Source of the DNA: DATBRV01 sp036560145
Lineage (GTDB): Bacteria > Myxococcota_A > UBA9160 > SMWR01
DNA: 64,000 nucleotides
NCBI GenBank assembly: GCA_036560145.1
Contig: DATBRV010000049.1
Location: forward strand, 1 to 64,000
Reading direction: 5' to 3'
Under the pieces are notes generated by a model. It was not told the DNA's origin, did no database searches, and was given only the letters and a program-made list of their open reading frames with translations. The position numbers and the translations under genes were made by a program. Below are positions 17,146 through 27,000 of the stretch, one piece after another; position 1 is the first letter of the stretch; each line of letters begins with the position of its first letter.

Positions 17146-17424
17146 GTGCGCTCCGCGCGCTGGGCACGCGTCTTGCTCATCCTTCGCCTCGATGGAGGGC
17201 GTGAATTGAGCGAGCGGATCTCGCGGCGCCCGAGCAGGAGCTTCGCGCCGGGTTGGGCGTTTCCCCTATGTGCCTGGTGTCCGGCGCCTCTCGGGAGACG
17301 CCACGCGGACCGGGACGAGTCGATCAGCCACGGCATCTGCAGCGCCTGCCTCTCGGAGCGTCTGTCGGCGCCCCGGCCTACGGGTGCTTCCATCGCGCGC
17401 GGACTCGCGAGCGCTCTCGAATGA
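17146..17424 (+). CDS. small double-CxxC protein (CAWC ... SHGICSAC), unknown function
   Basis: A 92-residue reading frame starting at GTG 17146 (a later in-frame TTG is also possible). Cys pairs lie at residues 42/45 (L-C-A-W-C) and 65/68 (S-H-G-I-C-S-A-C). The pattern C-A-W-C ... S-H-G-I-C-x-x-C is the same as the Cys tail seen after PAS and receiver domains in many signalling proteins, where it looks like a metal- or redox-sensing knuckle. Here it stands alone. Its TGA overlaps the ATG of the next gene (ATGA at 17421-17424), which is strong support that it is translated. The N-terminal 40 residues are basic and low in information. Confidence 0.5.
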   Translation: MRSARWARVLLILRLDGGRELSERISRRPSRSFAPGWAFPLCAWCPAPLGRRHADRDESISHGICSACLSERLSAPRPTGASIARGLASALE

Positions 17425-18191
17425 CACGTCGAGCTGGCTTCTCCGGAGCGGGCGTCCGGTACCTGGTCTGGGAGGAGGACGCGCGGGACGGCGCAGCCTG
17501 GGCGGCGGAGCTCGCAGCCGTCGAGCCCGGTGCCAGCGGAGCGACGCAAGCGAGCCGCCGCGTTCCTCCGATCCTGATCGTCCCTGGCTACCGAGGCTCG
17601 GGGCCCGGTCATTGGCAGACGATCCTCGAGCGAAGGCTCACGGGCGCACGGCGCGTCGAGATGCCGAGCTGGACCGAGCCCCGCCGAGTGGAATGGGTGA
17701 ATTCGCTCGAGCTCGCCGTCGCGAGCTGCGCCCGGCCACCCGTCATCGTCGCACACTCACTCGGCTGCATCGCCGTCGCGCACTGGGCGGCGACCACCCG
17801 CCAACCCGTCGAGGCTGCGCTGCTCGTCGCTCCCTGCGATGTCGATCGATCCGTACTCGCGTCGAGATTGCGCGACTTCGCTCCGCTGCCGCGCGAAAAG
17901 CTCGATTTCCCGAGCCTGATCGCCGCCTCGACGGACGACCCCTACCTCGACATCGAACCTGCGCGAAATCTCGCTCACGACTGGGGCTCCCGCCTCCACC
18001 TGCTCGGCGCGCGCGGACACATCAACGCCGCGTCCGGGTTCGGCCCCTGGCCGGAGGGCGAGGCGCTCCTGGTCGACCTGCTCCGCAGCCTGCATGACGG
18101 CCCGGGGGAAGGCGACTCGGATCGTTCGAGCGCGGGGCCAACACCACCCATTCCTCCCGAGGTCTCGATCCGACAAACCCCTTCCCTCTAG
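17421..18191 (+). CDS. RBBP9/YdeN-family alpha/beta hydrolase
   Basis: A 256-residue serine hydrolase. The N-terminal I-V-P-G-Y-R-G-S-G-P-G-H-W-Q (about residues 53-65) is the RBBP9/YdeN signature. The nucleophile elbow is A-H-S-L-G-C (about 112-117). The catalytic Asp is probably in S-T-D-D-P-Y (about 173), and the His in A-R-G-H-I-N-A-A-S-G-F-G-P-W-P (about 198). It is somewhat longer than the usual ~190 residues because of an extra 45-residue N-terminus and a proline-rich tail. Translation is coupled to the upstream small Cys protein. Substrates of this family are largely unknown (esterase/amidase activity in some). Confidence 0.85.
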   Translation: MTRRAGFSGAGVRYLVWEEDARDGAAWAAELAAVEPGASGATQASRRVPPILIVPGYRGSGPGHWQTILERRLTGARRVEMPSWTEPRRVEWVNSLELAVASCARPPVIVAHSLGCIAVAHWAATTRQPVEAALLVAPCDVDRSVLASRLRDFAPLPREKLDFPSLIAASTDDPYLDIEPARNLAHDWGSRLHLLGARGHINAASGFGPWPEGEALLVDLLRSLHDGPGEGDSDRSSAGPTPPIPPEVSIRQTPSL

Positions 18192-18242
18192 TTCGCTCTC
18201 GTACCTAGAATGGCTTCCTCACAGGATCGGGGAGGTCTCCTG

Positions 18243-18811
18243 ATGCGGCGCGCCTTCGACTTTCTGCTCGGCCTCGCGATGGCCGCCTGCAAGCCCGAGC
18301 TCACCCCGACCGAGAAGGCCGCGAAGGATCGCAGCGAGTGCAGCGTGGTCGGAGGCGCCATCGCGAGACCAAGGAGATGGTGACCAGCACGCGTCCGAAC
18401 CCGGAATACGAGGCTTTCGTCGCGGCGAAGGCCGCCTACAAGAGCGCGCTCGAGGGATGCCTCGCGGCACGCGCCGACGGACTCGACGCCTCCAGGCCGC
18501 TGACGTGCTCGATCAGCGAGGCGGCTGAATGCGACGGCGTGGCGGCGTGCAGCGACGTCACGCTCGAGCAGATCGACCTGCCCGCGCTCTGGCGCGTCGA
18601 CTTCGCGGCGAAGCAGCTCTCCTCCCAGGACGGCCAGCGCACCAGCCCGATCGCGGCCCTCGAGACGCTCGACGGTGCGCTGATCCTGCAAGGCCACCAG
18701 AACGGACGCGGCTGGACGCTGGTGGTCGAGCGCGCCGCTGGCCACCTTTCGGCGAGCGCCGCGGACGCCGAGGGCGCCTTCGTGCTGGCCGGCTCGTGTA
18801 CCGCGGCGTGA
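18243..18811 (+). pseudogene. lipoprotein gene with apparent single-base frameshift
   Basis: A well-placed Shine-Dalgarno (GGGGAGG) precedes ATG 18243, which opens a lipoprotein leader (F-L-L-G-L-A-M-A-A-C-K). This frame stops after 46 codons at 18381-18383. The coding signal continues in another frame, from about 18360 to the TGA at 18809-18811: E-T-K-E-M-V-T-S-T-R-P-N ... G-S-C-T-A-A. Adding one base near 18365 (GCGAG to GCGGAG) joins both into a 189-residue lipoprotein with several Cys residues. The final TGA overlaps the next gene's GTG. Either a real mutation or a sequencing/assembly slip. No family recognised. Confidence 0.6.
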
Positions 18812-19974
18812 CGCAGGACGGCGATTTCGCGCTCTCGCTGGTCCGCGGCGACGCGCTGCTGCGGCTCCAGCGCCGGATCGGAATGGTTCCCGAGGCCGGC
18901 CTCGGCGTAGCCCGGCGCGCGCTCGCGCTGGCGACGATCACCTGGCTCCCGATCGCGGTCTGGGCGGCGCTCTACGGCCGCGCGCTCTCGAGCCCAGCCG
19001 GCGAGCCTTTGCTGAATCACTTCGGCGTCCAGGTGCGCTGCCTGGTCGCGATCCCGCTCTTCGTGATCGCCGAAGGCGTCGCGCACAGTCTCACCACGCG
19101 GCTGATTCCCCACTTCGTGCGCTCGGGGCTGGTGAGCGAGGCGGACCGGCCGCGCTTGCGCGAGGTCCTGACCTCGGTCGCGAAGCTCCGCGATCGCGTG
19201 CTGCCCTGGGCCTTGATCCTCGGCATGGCGGTCGCCGTCCAGGCGATCCAATCCGGCGAGAGCCACGAGCTGGTCTGGGCGGGCGACGCCGCCGCGCCCG
19301 CGAGCCTTGGCTTCGGCGGCTGGTGGTTCGCCTGGGTGGCGCGCCCGGTCTTCCTGGCGCTGCTCTTCGGCTGGCTCTGGCGTCTCGTCCTGCTCTGCGT
19401 GCTCTTCCGCCGGATCGCCGGACTCGACCTCGCGCTGGTTCCCACGCATCCCGACGGCGCCGGAGGTCTCGGCTTCCTGGAGGCGGCGCCGGCCATGTTC
19501 AGCCCCGTCGTGTTCGGCATCTCCGCGGTGCTCGCCTCGCGCTGGGCGCACGACGTCCTCTATCACGCCGTGCACGTCGATACGCTCCGCTTGCAGATGA
19601 TCGCGGTGGTGGTGCTCGCGCTCCTCCTGTTCCTGACGCCGCTGCTGCTCTGGTCTGCGCCCCTGCGCGCGTGCAAGCGGCGCGCGCTGCTCGATTACGG
19701 GACGCTGGTCGGCGAGCACGGCCGCTTGGTGCGCCGCCGCTGGATCCTGCGCGAGCCCGTCGGGGACGCCGCCCTGCTCGGCGCCCCGGAAATCGGGCCG
19801 GTGGCGGACACGATCACGCTCTACGAGACGGTGCGGAAGATGCGGACGATTCCGATCGGACGCTCCACGCTGCTGGTGATCGTGCTGGCCGCGGGCCTCC
19901 CGATGCTGTCCGTGCTCGCCATCGAGATCCCGATCCGCGATCTGCTGCTGAAGCTGGTCAAGTCGCTGGTGTGA
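18808..19974 (+). CDS. multi-pass membrane protein of unknown function
   Basis: A 388-residue integral membrane protein beginning with GTG 18808 that overlaps the upstream TGA (GTGA). About six hydrophobic segments are visible: residues 34-52, 72-92, 132-150, 172-200, 228-246 and 265-288, with a last one near 350-372. A basic loop lies between the fifth and sixth and a tail rich in R-K-M-R-T-I-P precedes the last helix. No enzymatic motif is seen. Coupling to the lipoprotein gene in front suggests the two act together at the envelope, or did before that gene was disrupted. Confidence 0.7.
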   Translation: MTQDGDFALSLVRGDALLRLQRRIGMVPEAGLGVARRALALATITWLPIAVWAALYGRALSSPAGEPLLNHFGVQVRCLVAIPLFVIAEGVAHSLTTRLIPHFVRSGLVSEADRPRLREVLTSVAKLRDRVLPWALILGMAVAVQAIQSGESHELVWAGDAAAPASLGFGGWWFAWVARPVFLALLFGWLWRLVLLCVLFRRIAGLDLALVPTHPDGAGGLGFLEAAPAMFSPVVFGISAVLASRWAHDVLYHAVHVDTLRLQMIAVVVLALLLFLTPLLLWSAPLRACKRRALLDYGTLVGEHGRLVRRRWILREPVGDAALLGAPEIGPVADTITLYETVRKMRTIPIGRSTLLVIVLAAGLPMLSVLAIEIPIRDLLLKLVKSLV

Positions 19975-19978
19975 CGGG

Positions 19979-21976
19979 CTAGCGCGGGAAGAGGTCGATC
20001 GGCTCCGCTCGACACTGCGGCGGCTCTCCCTCGCCGCGCCAGCACACGTCGAACACGTACCGCAGCTGGTCGGCTCTCGTGTCGACCGTGAAGCCCCAGG
20101 TCTTCGCGAGGGTGATCTGCTCGCCGGCCGCCAGCCGGTGGCCGCCGGACGGATAGCGCCAGTAGTTCTTGATGTCGCCGAGTCCGCTCGCGCCGCCGGT
20201 GCCGAGCGAGTGGGCGGTGACGCGCAGGATCTCGATCGGCCGCTGGCTGGGGTTCTCGAGCGTCACCGAGAAGAAGGAATGGTCGAAGACCTGGGTCGTC
20301 CCCACCAGGGTCGGCTCGTCGATCATGAGGGCTGGATCGGGGGGGTCGAAGCGCACCCCGACGGGAAGCTCCGCCCGCTTCGGATCGCCGGCCAGTGCGG
20401 CGAGCTGCGCCTCGGCCTCCGACGCGCCGGGCGCGTCTCCCGAAGCCGCGAGGACGCTGCGAAGCACCTCGAGCGCCTCGCGATCGTACGGATTGCGCTG
20501 CACCGCGCGGCGAGCAGGGTGCACCGCACCGGCGAAATCGCCCTTCGCAACGTACATGCGGGCGACGTCGAGCACGCCGAAGTCGTCGAGGCGCCCGTAG
20601 GCCTCGATCGCGAGATCGTAGAACCCGAGGTACTCGGCGCGGCGCCCCAGGGTCTCATGAAACAACTGTGCGTCGGATCCCCGCTTCGAGGCGTTCTCGT
20701 AGTGCGTGAGCGCGTCGAGCGCGAGGAAGCAGTTGCGGAACAGCAGCTCGCCCTGGAGGAACTCCGAGAGCGGTCCGCCCTTTCGCTCGAGCGCCGCGAG
20801 CGTCTCTTCGATCGTCGCCGCGCCGAGGCTCCAGGGCTCGAGATCGTACGGCTCGCCGCTGCCGAACGCCGCCAGCCCGAAGCGGTAGGGGTTGTTCGAA
20901 TTCCGGAGCCGGTAGTTCCCGTCGCGGCCGAAGAACAGGTTCTTCCACGTCTCGGGGAGATCGACGCGCCAGAGCCCGTCGCGGTTCTCCAGCAGCACGG
21001 GCACGAAGCCGGGGGCCGGGTGATCGGAGGTCACCACCGCCCGGTCCGCCTGCACGACGGCGCGCCAGGGCTTCGACGCCTCGAGCGTGCGGGCGCGCTC
21101 CAGCTCCTCATAGGGAGCGACCGGGTAGCCGCGCCGCATGCAGCGCGAGCCCGGCGTGAAGAGATCGAGGCTCGGATCCCCAGCCAGGTCCCGATGCACG
21201 CGGAGCAGCGCCTCGGCCGACCCGATCGGGTCGTCCGCCGCCGCGTAGCGCGGCCTCTGCGCCTCTGGAACGGCGGCCTTGAAGTCGCGCCCGGCGAGCT
21301 CTTCCGCGCTGGGCACGCGCACGGACGCGCCGCCGCCGCCGGACAGGAAGCGCGCCTTCTCCAGGAACGCGGGCCGCTGCCGGTAGCTCTCCGCGAGCGC
21401 GAGCCTTCCCTCCACCGCCTGCTGAAGCAGGAAGTTCTGGAGGAAGTGCAGCGCGTCCATCACGGCCATGCCGGCCATCTGGTAGCCGGCGTAGGGCGCG
21501 AGCTGGTCGTGGGCGATCCGGCCGACGAAGGCGTCGGGCAGGGCCGGCTCGAGCGCGTAGGAGACCTCGATGCGCGCCTCGCGACGCTCCGGGTTCAGCA
21601 GTACGAGCAGCCCGCCGGTGGGAGCGTCGGCTCCCACCTTCCGGATCTGGAAGACCTCCGCGGCGAGCGTCTCGGACGGGAGATCCGGCGCCGCCAGCGT
21701 GACGACGTGGACCTCGATGCCGAGATCCTCTCGCCAGGTCTTGGCCTGCCAGGTCAGGGTGTCGCTGAAGTGGGACAGCGCATTGGCTTCGTCGGCGACC
21801 GGGCCCGGATGACGCTCCAGCGAGAGCGCCGAGGCGTCCAGGGGCGCGGCGGGGAGCCCGTCGGAGCGCGGTATCGCGGGCAGCGTCTCCAGCTCCTGCA
21901 CCTGCACGCGGCTCCAGGCGGCGAGCCCTGCGACGAGCAGCAGCAACGTGGCCAGCAGCGCCGTCCGCCGCGTCAC
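19979..21976 (-). CDS. TPM-domain protein with TPR-like C-terminal half
   Basis: A 665-residue protein with an N-terminal membrane anchor/signal segment (residues 7-20). Residues of about 60-200 carry a TPM (YgcG/Psb32-like) domain: D-L-G-I-E-V-H-V-V-T-L, G-G-L-L-V-L-L-N-P and a G-R-I-A-H-D-Q-L-A-P-Y segment. The remainder is long and unusual for the family: a middle region of unknown type, then helical repeats (about 470-560, Y-D-L-A-I-E-A-Y-G-R-L) and a C-terminal beta domain that reads as a carrier/adhesion-like fold. GTG 21976 overlaps the LemA stop, so translation is coupled. TPM and LemA proteins commonly occur together in envelope quality-control or assembly loci. The exact job is unknown. 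Confidence 0.75.
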   Translation of the reverse strand: MTRRTALLATLLLLVAGLAAWSRVQVQELETLPAIPRSDGLPAAPLDASALSLERHPGPVADEANALSHFSDTLTWQAKTWREDLGIEVHVVTLAAPDLPSETLAAEVFQIRKVGADAPTGGLLVLLNPERREARIEVSYALEPALPDAFVGRIAHDQLAPYAGYQMAGMAVMDALHFLQNFLLQQAVEGRLALAESYRQRPAFLEKARFLSGGGGASVRVPSAEELAGRDFKAAVPEAQRPRYAAADDPIGSAEALLRVHRDLAGDPSLDLFTPGSRCMRRGYPVAPYEELERARTLEASKPWRAVVQADRAVVTSDHPAPGFVPVLLENRDGLWRVDLPETWKNLFFGRDGNYRLRNSNNPYRFGLAAFGSGEPYDLEPWSLGAATIEETLAALERKGGPLSEFLQGELLFRNCFLALDALTHYENASKRGSDAQLFHETLGRRAEYLGFYDLAIEAYGRLDDFGVLDVARMYVAKGDFAGAVHPARRAVQRNPYDREALEVLRSVLAASGDAPGASEAEAQLAALAGDPKRAELPVGVRFDPPDPALMIDEPTLVGTTQVFDHSFFSVTLENPSQRPIEILRVTAHSLGTGGASGLGDIKNYWRYPSGGHRLAAGEQITLAKTWGFTVDTRADQLRYVFDVCWRGEGEPPQCRAEPIDLFPR

Positions 21977-22596
21977 AGCGCGAGCTTGGGATCCGCGAGC
22001 TGCTCGCGAGGCGCCTCGTAGTAGGCGGCGCCGTCGATCCCGTCCGCGAGCAGCGACCACGGCAGCTGGCGCAGCCGCGCGTTCAGGAGGCCGACGGTCT
22101 CGTTGTAGCGCTGGCGCTCGAGCGCGATGCGGTTCTGGGTTCCCGCGATCTCGTAGGAGAGATCTCGAAATTGCTGGTCGGCCTTCAGATCCGGATAGCT
22201 CTCGGCCAGCGCGAGCACGTTCGAGAGCACGCCGTCCACCTCGCCGGCGATGCGCGGCCGCTGGTCGGCGCTCGCGCCGGCGTAGGCGGCCCGCGCGCTC
22301 GCGAGCTTCTCGAGGATGCCCGCCTCGTGCTCCGCATAGCGCTTCGCCACCGCGACCAGCTTCGGCAGCAGGTCGTGCTGGCGCTGGAGCTGGTTCTCCA
22401 CCTGCTTCCACTGCGCATCGACCGTCACGTCGAGCGCGATCAGCTCGTTGCGCAGGCGGATGGCGGCGACCGCCGACCCGACGGCGAGCAGGATCGCGAG
22501 CAACGCGACCCAGAGCAGCGGCGACGCGAAGGCGCCGCGCGGCGAGTCGATTGCGGGGCCCGGTTGTCGGTAGAGGCGATCGCTCGGCGAAGACAT
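21973..22596 (-). CDS. lemA: LemA family protein
   Basis: A 207-residue protein with one N-terminal membrane helix (about residues 26-46), then a long helical domain typical of LemA: V-D-A-Q-W-K-Q-V-E-N-Q-L-Q-R, L-P-K-L-V-A-V-A-K, and Y-P-D-L-K-A-D-Q-Q-F. The usual C-terminal A-R-x-x-Y-N-x-x-V motif is present as R-Q-R-Y-N-E-T-V-G-L-L-N. Topology is expected to be extracytoplasmic N-terminus with a cytoplasmic helical bundle. It is the middle gene of a three-gene operon (TPR lipoprotein, LemA, TPM protein), 14 bases after the first and overlapping the third. Confidence 0.92.
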   Translation of the reverse strand: MSSPSDRLYRQPGPAIDSPRGAFASPLLWVALLAILLAVGSAVAAIRLRNELIALDVTVDAQWKQVENQLQRQHDLLPKLVAVAKRYAEHEAGILEKLASARAAYAGASADQRPRIAGEVDGVLSNVLALAESYPDLKADQQFRDLSYEIAGTQNRIALERQRYNETVGLLNARLRQLPWSLLADGIDGAAYYEAPREQLADPKLAL

Positions 22597-22610
22597 GCGC
22601 TTCCCACCCG

Positions 22611-23897
22611 TCAGTTCGAAGAGGAGAGACCGAGCCGTGAGAGCCCCGGGAGCTTTCGCTCTGCGGCAGGCGCACCCTGGGTCTGCGCGGGCGCCGCCTG
22701 CGCCACGCGGTCGGGCGCCGGAGGCGCGCTCCCGAGCTCGCTGAGCATCGAGCGGGACCACTCGTCGGACGGATCGGCCGCGACCGCGAGGCGCAGATCT
22801 TCGGCCGCCTCGCGGAACAGCCCGGCCTGCTTCCGCGCGTAGCCGCGCCAGCGGAGATACTCGATGTTCCTCGGCCACAGGGCGTGGGCGCGATCGAAGT
22901 GCTCGAGCGAATCGGGGGCCTTGTCGCTCTGCACCAGCGCCTTGCCCAGATAGAACCGGGCGGCCGCATCGTCGCCAGCCAGCTCGATCCACTGCTTCGT
23001 CGCCGTCGCGAGCGCCCCCCAGGCGCTCACGTGATCGAGGTTGTGGGCCAGGCCGTCGTACCAATCGCGCTCGTCGGCCCAGGCGAGCGCCTTGCGGTAG
23101 GTCTGGACCGCGCGCGCGTACTCCTTGCGATCGTGCTCCGCCTGGCCGGCCTCCGCCACGAGCATGCCCGGGAGCATGCGGAGCCGGGGGTTCTGCCCGG
23201 CGAAGCGTTGGGCTTCCTCGGCGAGCGTGCGCATGGCGCCGAGCGAGCCGCCCCACTTGGGCGAGAGCGCCTGGATGGCGCGTTTCCGCACGCCGACACT
23301 GAGGGGATCCAACGCCAGAGACGCGTTCAGCCGCGCGACGATCTCCCGTGTGTCTCCACCCGCCTGGAGCATGTGGATCGCGTAGCCGTGGGCCACGCAC
23401 AGCTTCGGATCGAGCTCGATGGCGCGCCGCAGATCGCGGTCCGCATGGGCGAAGGCCTCGCGCATGCCGTCCCATTGCGCGTCGGTCACCAGATTCGAGG
23501 AGCGGTCGCCCCGTCGCGCGTAGCCGGTGTCCACCCAGCGCGCGCCGCGCGTGGTGTAGGCGCCCGCGGAGTCCGGCCGCGCCGCGACCCAGGCGTCGAG
23601 CAGCGCGAAGTCCTCGTCGGCGAGGTTCCGGGTCGCCATCCAGAGGTAGCTCTCGCAAGCCGGCGAGCCGGCGTAGGCCTCGCGCATCGCGGCGAGGGCG
23701 GCCTCGATCGGCTCGAAGGCGCCCTCGGCGAGCCGGGCGCGCAGCCCCGCGAAGTCGGGCTCCGGGAGCGGGCAGGAGCGCAGCTCTTCCGGGATGCTGG
23801 GCGCCTTGGCGATCGGGTCGGCAGGCAATGCCCCACCGAACTCGCAGCCGCCGAGCGCTGCCGCGACGAGGACCCAGCCCAGCCGCCCGACGCGCAT
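22611..23897 (-). CDS. tetratricopeptide-repeat lipoprotein
   Basis: A 428-residue lipoprotein. The leader ends with a lipobox A-L-G-G-C (Cys about residue 16). ATG 23897 is chosen over ATG 23918 because GGGGAGGG sits at the right distance ahead of it. Most of the chain is helical repeats with TPR character, e.g. Y-A-R-A-V-Q-T-Y-R-K-A-L-A-W and A-A-R-F-Y-L-G-K-A-L-V-Q, ending with R-W-R-G-Y-A-R-K-Q-A-G-L-F and a P/A-rich tail. It is probably a periplasmic or outer-membrane scaffold. It heads the LemA/TPM operon and is divergent from the Cys-rich lipase gene. Confidence 0.82.
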   Translation of the reverse strand: MRVGRLGWVLVAAALGGCEFGGALPADPIAKAPSIPEELRSCPLPEPDFAGLRARLAEGAFEPIEAALAAMREAYAGSPACESYLWMATRNLADEDFALLDAWVAARPDSAGAYTTRGARWVDTGYARRGDRSSNLVTDAQWDGMREAFAHADRDLRRAIELDPKLCVAHGYAIHMLQAGGDTREIVARLNASLALDPLSVGVRKRAIQALSPKWGGSLGAMRTLAEEAQRFAGQNPRLRMLPGMLVAEAGQAEHDRKEYARAVQTYRKALAWADERDWYDGLAHNLDHVSAWGALATATKQWIELAGDDAAARFYLGKALVQSDKAPDSLEHFDRAHALWPRNIEYLRWRGYARKQAGLFREAAEDLRLAVAADPSDEWSRSMLSELGSAPPAPDRVAQAAPAQTQGAPAAERKLPGLSRLGLSSSN

Positions 23898-24080
23898 CCG
23901 CTCGCCCTCCCCGAGCATGACACTTCGGGCGGACACGGGCCGCGCTTGACCGTCGCCGGAGGGGGATTCGGCTTCGGGTGTCGCGGGGTCCAGTGACATT
24001 TCGCCCTGCCTGCCGCCACTCCTCCTGAGCGGCCTCCACCCTCCGGGCAGGCTCTTCCAGCGGGCCGCGGCGAGGTCCGC

Positions 24081-27000
24081 GTGCTCCGTTTCCTGTTCGC
24101 TGGCGGCCTCCTGGCCTCGGTGCTGCTCGTCCCCGTCAGCGCGGAGGCGGGCAATCGACAGGGCAACTGCGGAGGCGTGGGCCAGCGCGCCTGCTGCGTG
24201 CACGAGGAGCTCCCGTCCTGCGACTCCGGGCTGATCGAGAAGGTCGGCATCGGCCCCGGCGCCGGCGACGCCTGCGACGTCTTCGGGAACGCGCTCGGCA
24301 CCTGCTACAACCCCGGCTTCCCTTCCCAGTGCGGCGGCCTGAACGAGCGCGTCTGCACCCTCTCGGAGCACTTCGACGACTGCAACGCGGGGCTCTCGGC
24401 GGTCAGCGGAACCTGCCGCGACACCGGCGACGACTTCCCGGCGGGCTGCGGGCGCAAGGACCAGCTCGCGTGCACCATCTTCCAGCACTTTCCCTCCTGT
24501 CTGGAGGGATTGGTCGAGCTGCTGGCGGGCACGGAGGGGAGCTTCTGCCGCGAGATCGGCCAGGACGGCTTCCCCACGCATTGCGGCCACGACCTTCAGC
24601 GGCCGTGCCGTGTCAGCGAGCACCTGCCGTCCTGTCAGGGAAGCCTGATCGAGTTCGAGGGCCAGTGCCGGATCGCGGACGACACCTTCCCCTCTCAATG
24701 CGGCGACGAGAACGAGCGGGCCTGCACCGTGCTCGAGCACCTCCCCTCCTGCAAGACGAATCTGGTCGAGCTCTTCAACCTCTCGGGCGGAGGCTTCTGC
24801 CGCAGGCTCGATGCCGACGGCTTTCCGAGCCATTGCGGCGGCCAGGGCGAGCCCGCCTGCCAGGTTCTCGAACATTTGCCCTCCTGCAAGTCGGACGCCT
24901 ACGAGATCGCGACCCCCAAGCTCCCTGCGCTCGCCAACGGATGGTGCGTGGACACGGAAGACTTCTCGGACGCGCCCTTCCGGCTGGATCGGCCGACACA
25001 GCAGGCGCCGCCGGGTCCGCGCACGATCTTCCTGCTCCATGGCCTCGCCGGCGATCGCCGCGACTACAACTTCGACGCGCTCCACGAGCCCGGCCGCGGC
25101 CTCGTGCGTTACTGGGTGGATGCGAACTGGAGCGGCGATGACGGCACGGACGCGGATCCGGTCGGCGTCCGTATCTTCGCGTCGAACGACGCAGGCGCCA
25201 CCGCCCTGTGCAACAAGGGAACGCGGATCGACGGCTACACCTACTCCGTCCCGCTCACCAGCCGGCTGCTGAAGGGCGCCCTGCTCGACCGCGCGAGCTG
25301 CCGCGATCCGGCTCACCCGCTGCCCCCCGGGCCGGTCGAGAACGTGACCCTGATCGCGCACAGCATGGGCGGCGTGGTGGCCCGCGATCTCGTCTACCGG
25401 CACTACGACGAGCTGCTCGCCGGCGGCGTGCGGATCGCCGAGGTGGTGACCCTCGGATCCCCCCACCGCGGAGGGGGCTCGGCGATCCCCGAGCTCTTCA
25501 ACGCGCAATGGCTGACCTGCGCTCCAGCCATCTTCACCGAGGTCCTGCACGGCACCTGCCTGCTGGGCAACTGGCACGCGCGGCTGATCGAAGAACGGGC
25601 GCGCCGGGATCAGGAAGGCGCCCCCTACATCGATAATCTCGACTTCCCCGGGATCCGCTGGATCACCCTCGCCGCCGCCGACGCGCAGCAGCCCACCAGC
25701 TCCCCCACCTTCACCGATCCGATCGTCGCGCAGGACAACCTGGTCGCCCACGTGAGCGGGCTCGGAATTGCGCCCGACTTCTGCTTTCCGAACGTCGACT
25801 CGCAGCCGCCCCCCGTCGGGGTCCTGGCCCGGTCGGTGCCGAACGTCGGCGAGTCAGAGTCCTGGATCGAGCATTTCTGGCCGCCGCAGATCGTGAACCG
25901 CAGCAACGACGCTCTCACGCAGCCGTTCTACGACTACAACCCGCACAACGACCTCGACGTGAACCCCGCCGCGCTGGTGACGACGGTGCCCTCGAATGCC
26001 GCGGGCTCGCTCGCGGCGCACTGCCATGGACCGGGGCCGTCGTCGGAGCAGCCCGAAGTCCCGTACCTCGCAGGGGTGAACGCTCCGGACTTCGCCGAAC
26101 CCAACCAGCAGGGCAGCCGCTTCTTCTTCCTGGGCGACACCGGGCATCCGCACGGCGACCTGGTGGCCGGATCCGGTTACGCCAACGCGAGCCTGAACTA
26201 CATCAAGACCCTCCTGACGGATGGCATCCGGACCGCGGACATCAACGGAAGCGGCGTGGTGGACGATGCCGACCGAAACCGTCTGGTGTCGAGATTTCCC
26301 GGCAACGATCCGCCCTGGGTCGACGCGGACCACGATGGAAACGTCGACGCCGGCGAGGATCCGGGCGCGCCCGCGGGCAGCGCGTTCGAGCCAGGCTTCG
26401 ACGTCTGGTCGGATCTCGACGGCGACGGGTTCGTGACACTGGTGGATCTCCAGAAGTGGCACGTGCTCGCAGCCGCCGAGGCGGCTGCGTCGGATTTCTC
26501 CACCGGGGAGAGCGCGCCGGAGCCGCCGGCGGAGCCCGTCGCCCAGGGCTGCGGGCTGCTCGGGATCGAACCGCTGCTGCTGCTCGGACTGCTGCCAGGC
26601 TTCCGGCGCCGGCTGCGCCGGGTGCTTCCCGCGAGCTTCTTCGCGTGCCTCCTTTCCGGCCTGCTTCCCGCGCCGCCGGCGAGTGCGGCCGCGATCGTCC
26701 AGCTGGTGCCGTCGGCAACCGCGGTCGCACTCGATGGCTCGTTCACGGTCGAGCTGCGCGCCGATCTCGGGCTTCCGATCGTGGCCTACGGTCTCGACGT
26801 GCATTGGAACGCCGGCCTGCTCGACTACCTGGGGCCGGCCGCGTTCGCCCCGGGCTGGATCCAGCTCTCGAACGCCACGGGCGCCTCGGCGCAGCCGTTC
26901 CCGGCGCTCGCGCTGCTCAATCTCGGTGCGCTGGCCAACCCGGGGCCGGTTAGCGGACCGAACTTCCTGCTGGCGACGCTGAGCTTCAAGGCGAAGGCGC

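Noticed and set aside
24081..25000. Repeated Cys-rich units as a possible DNA repeat or CRISPR-like array
   Set aside because: The periodicity is at protein level (about 40 residues with E-H-L-P-S-C cores), with diverged DNA and no constant spacer length.
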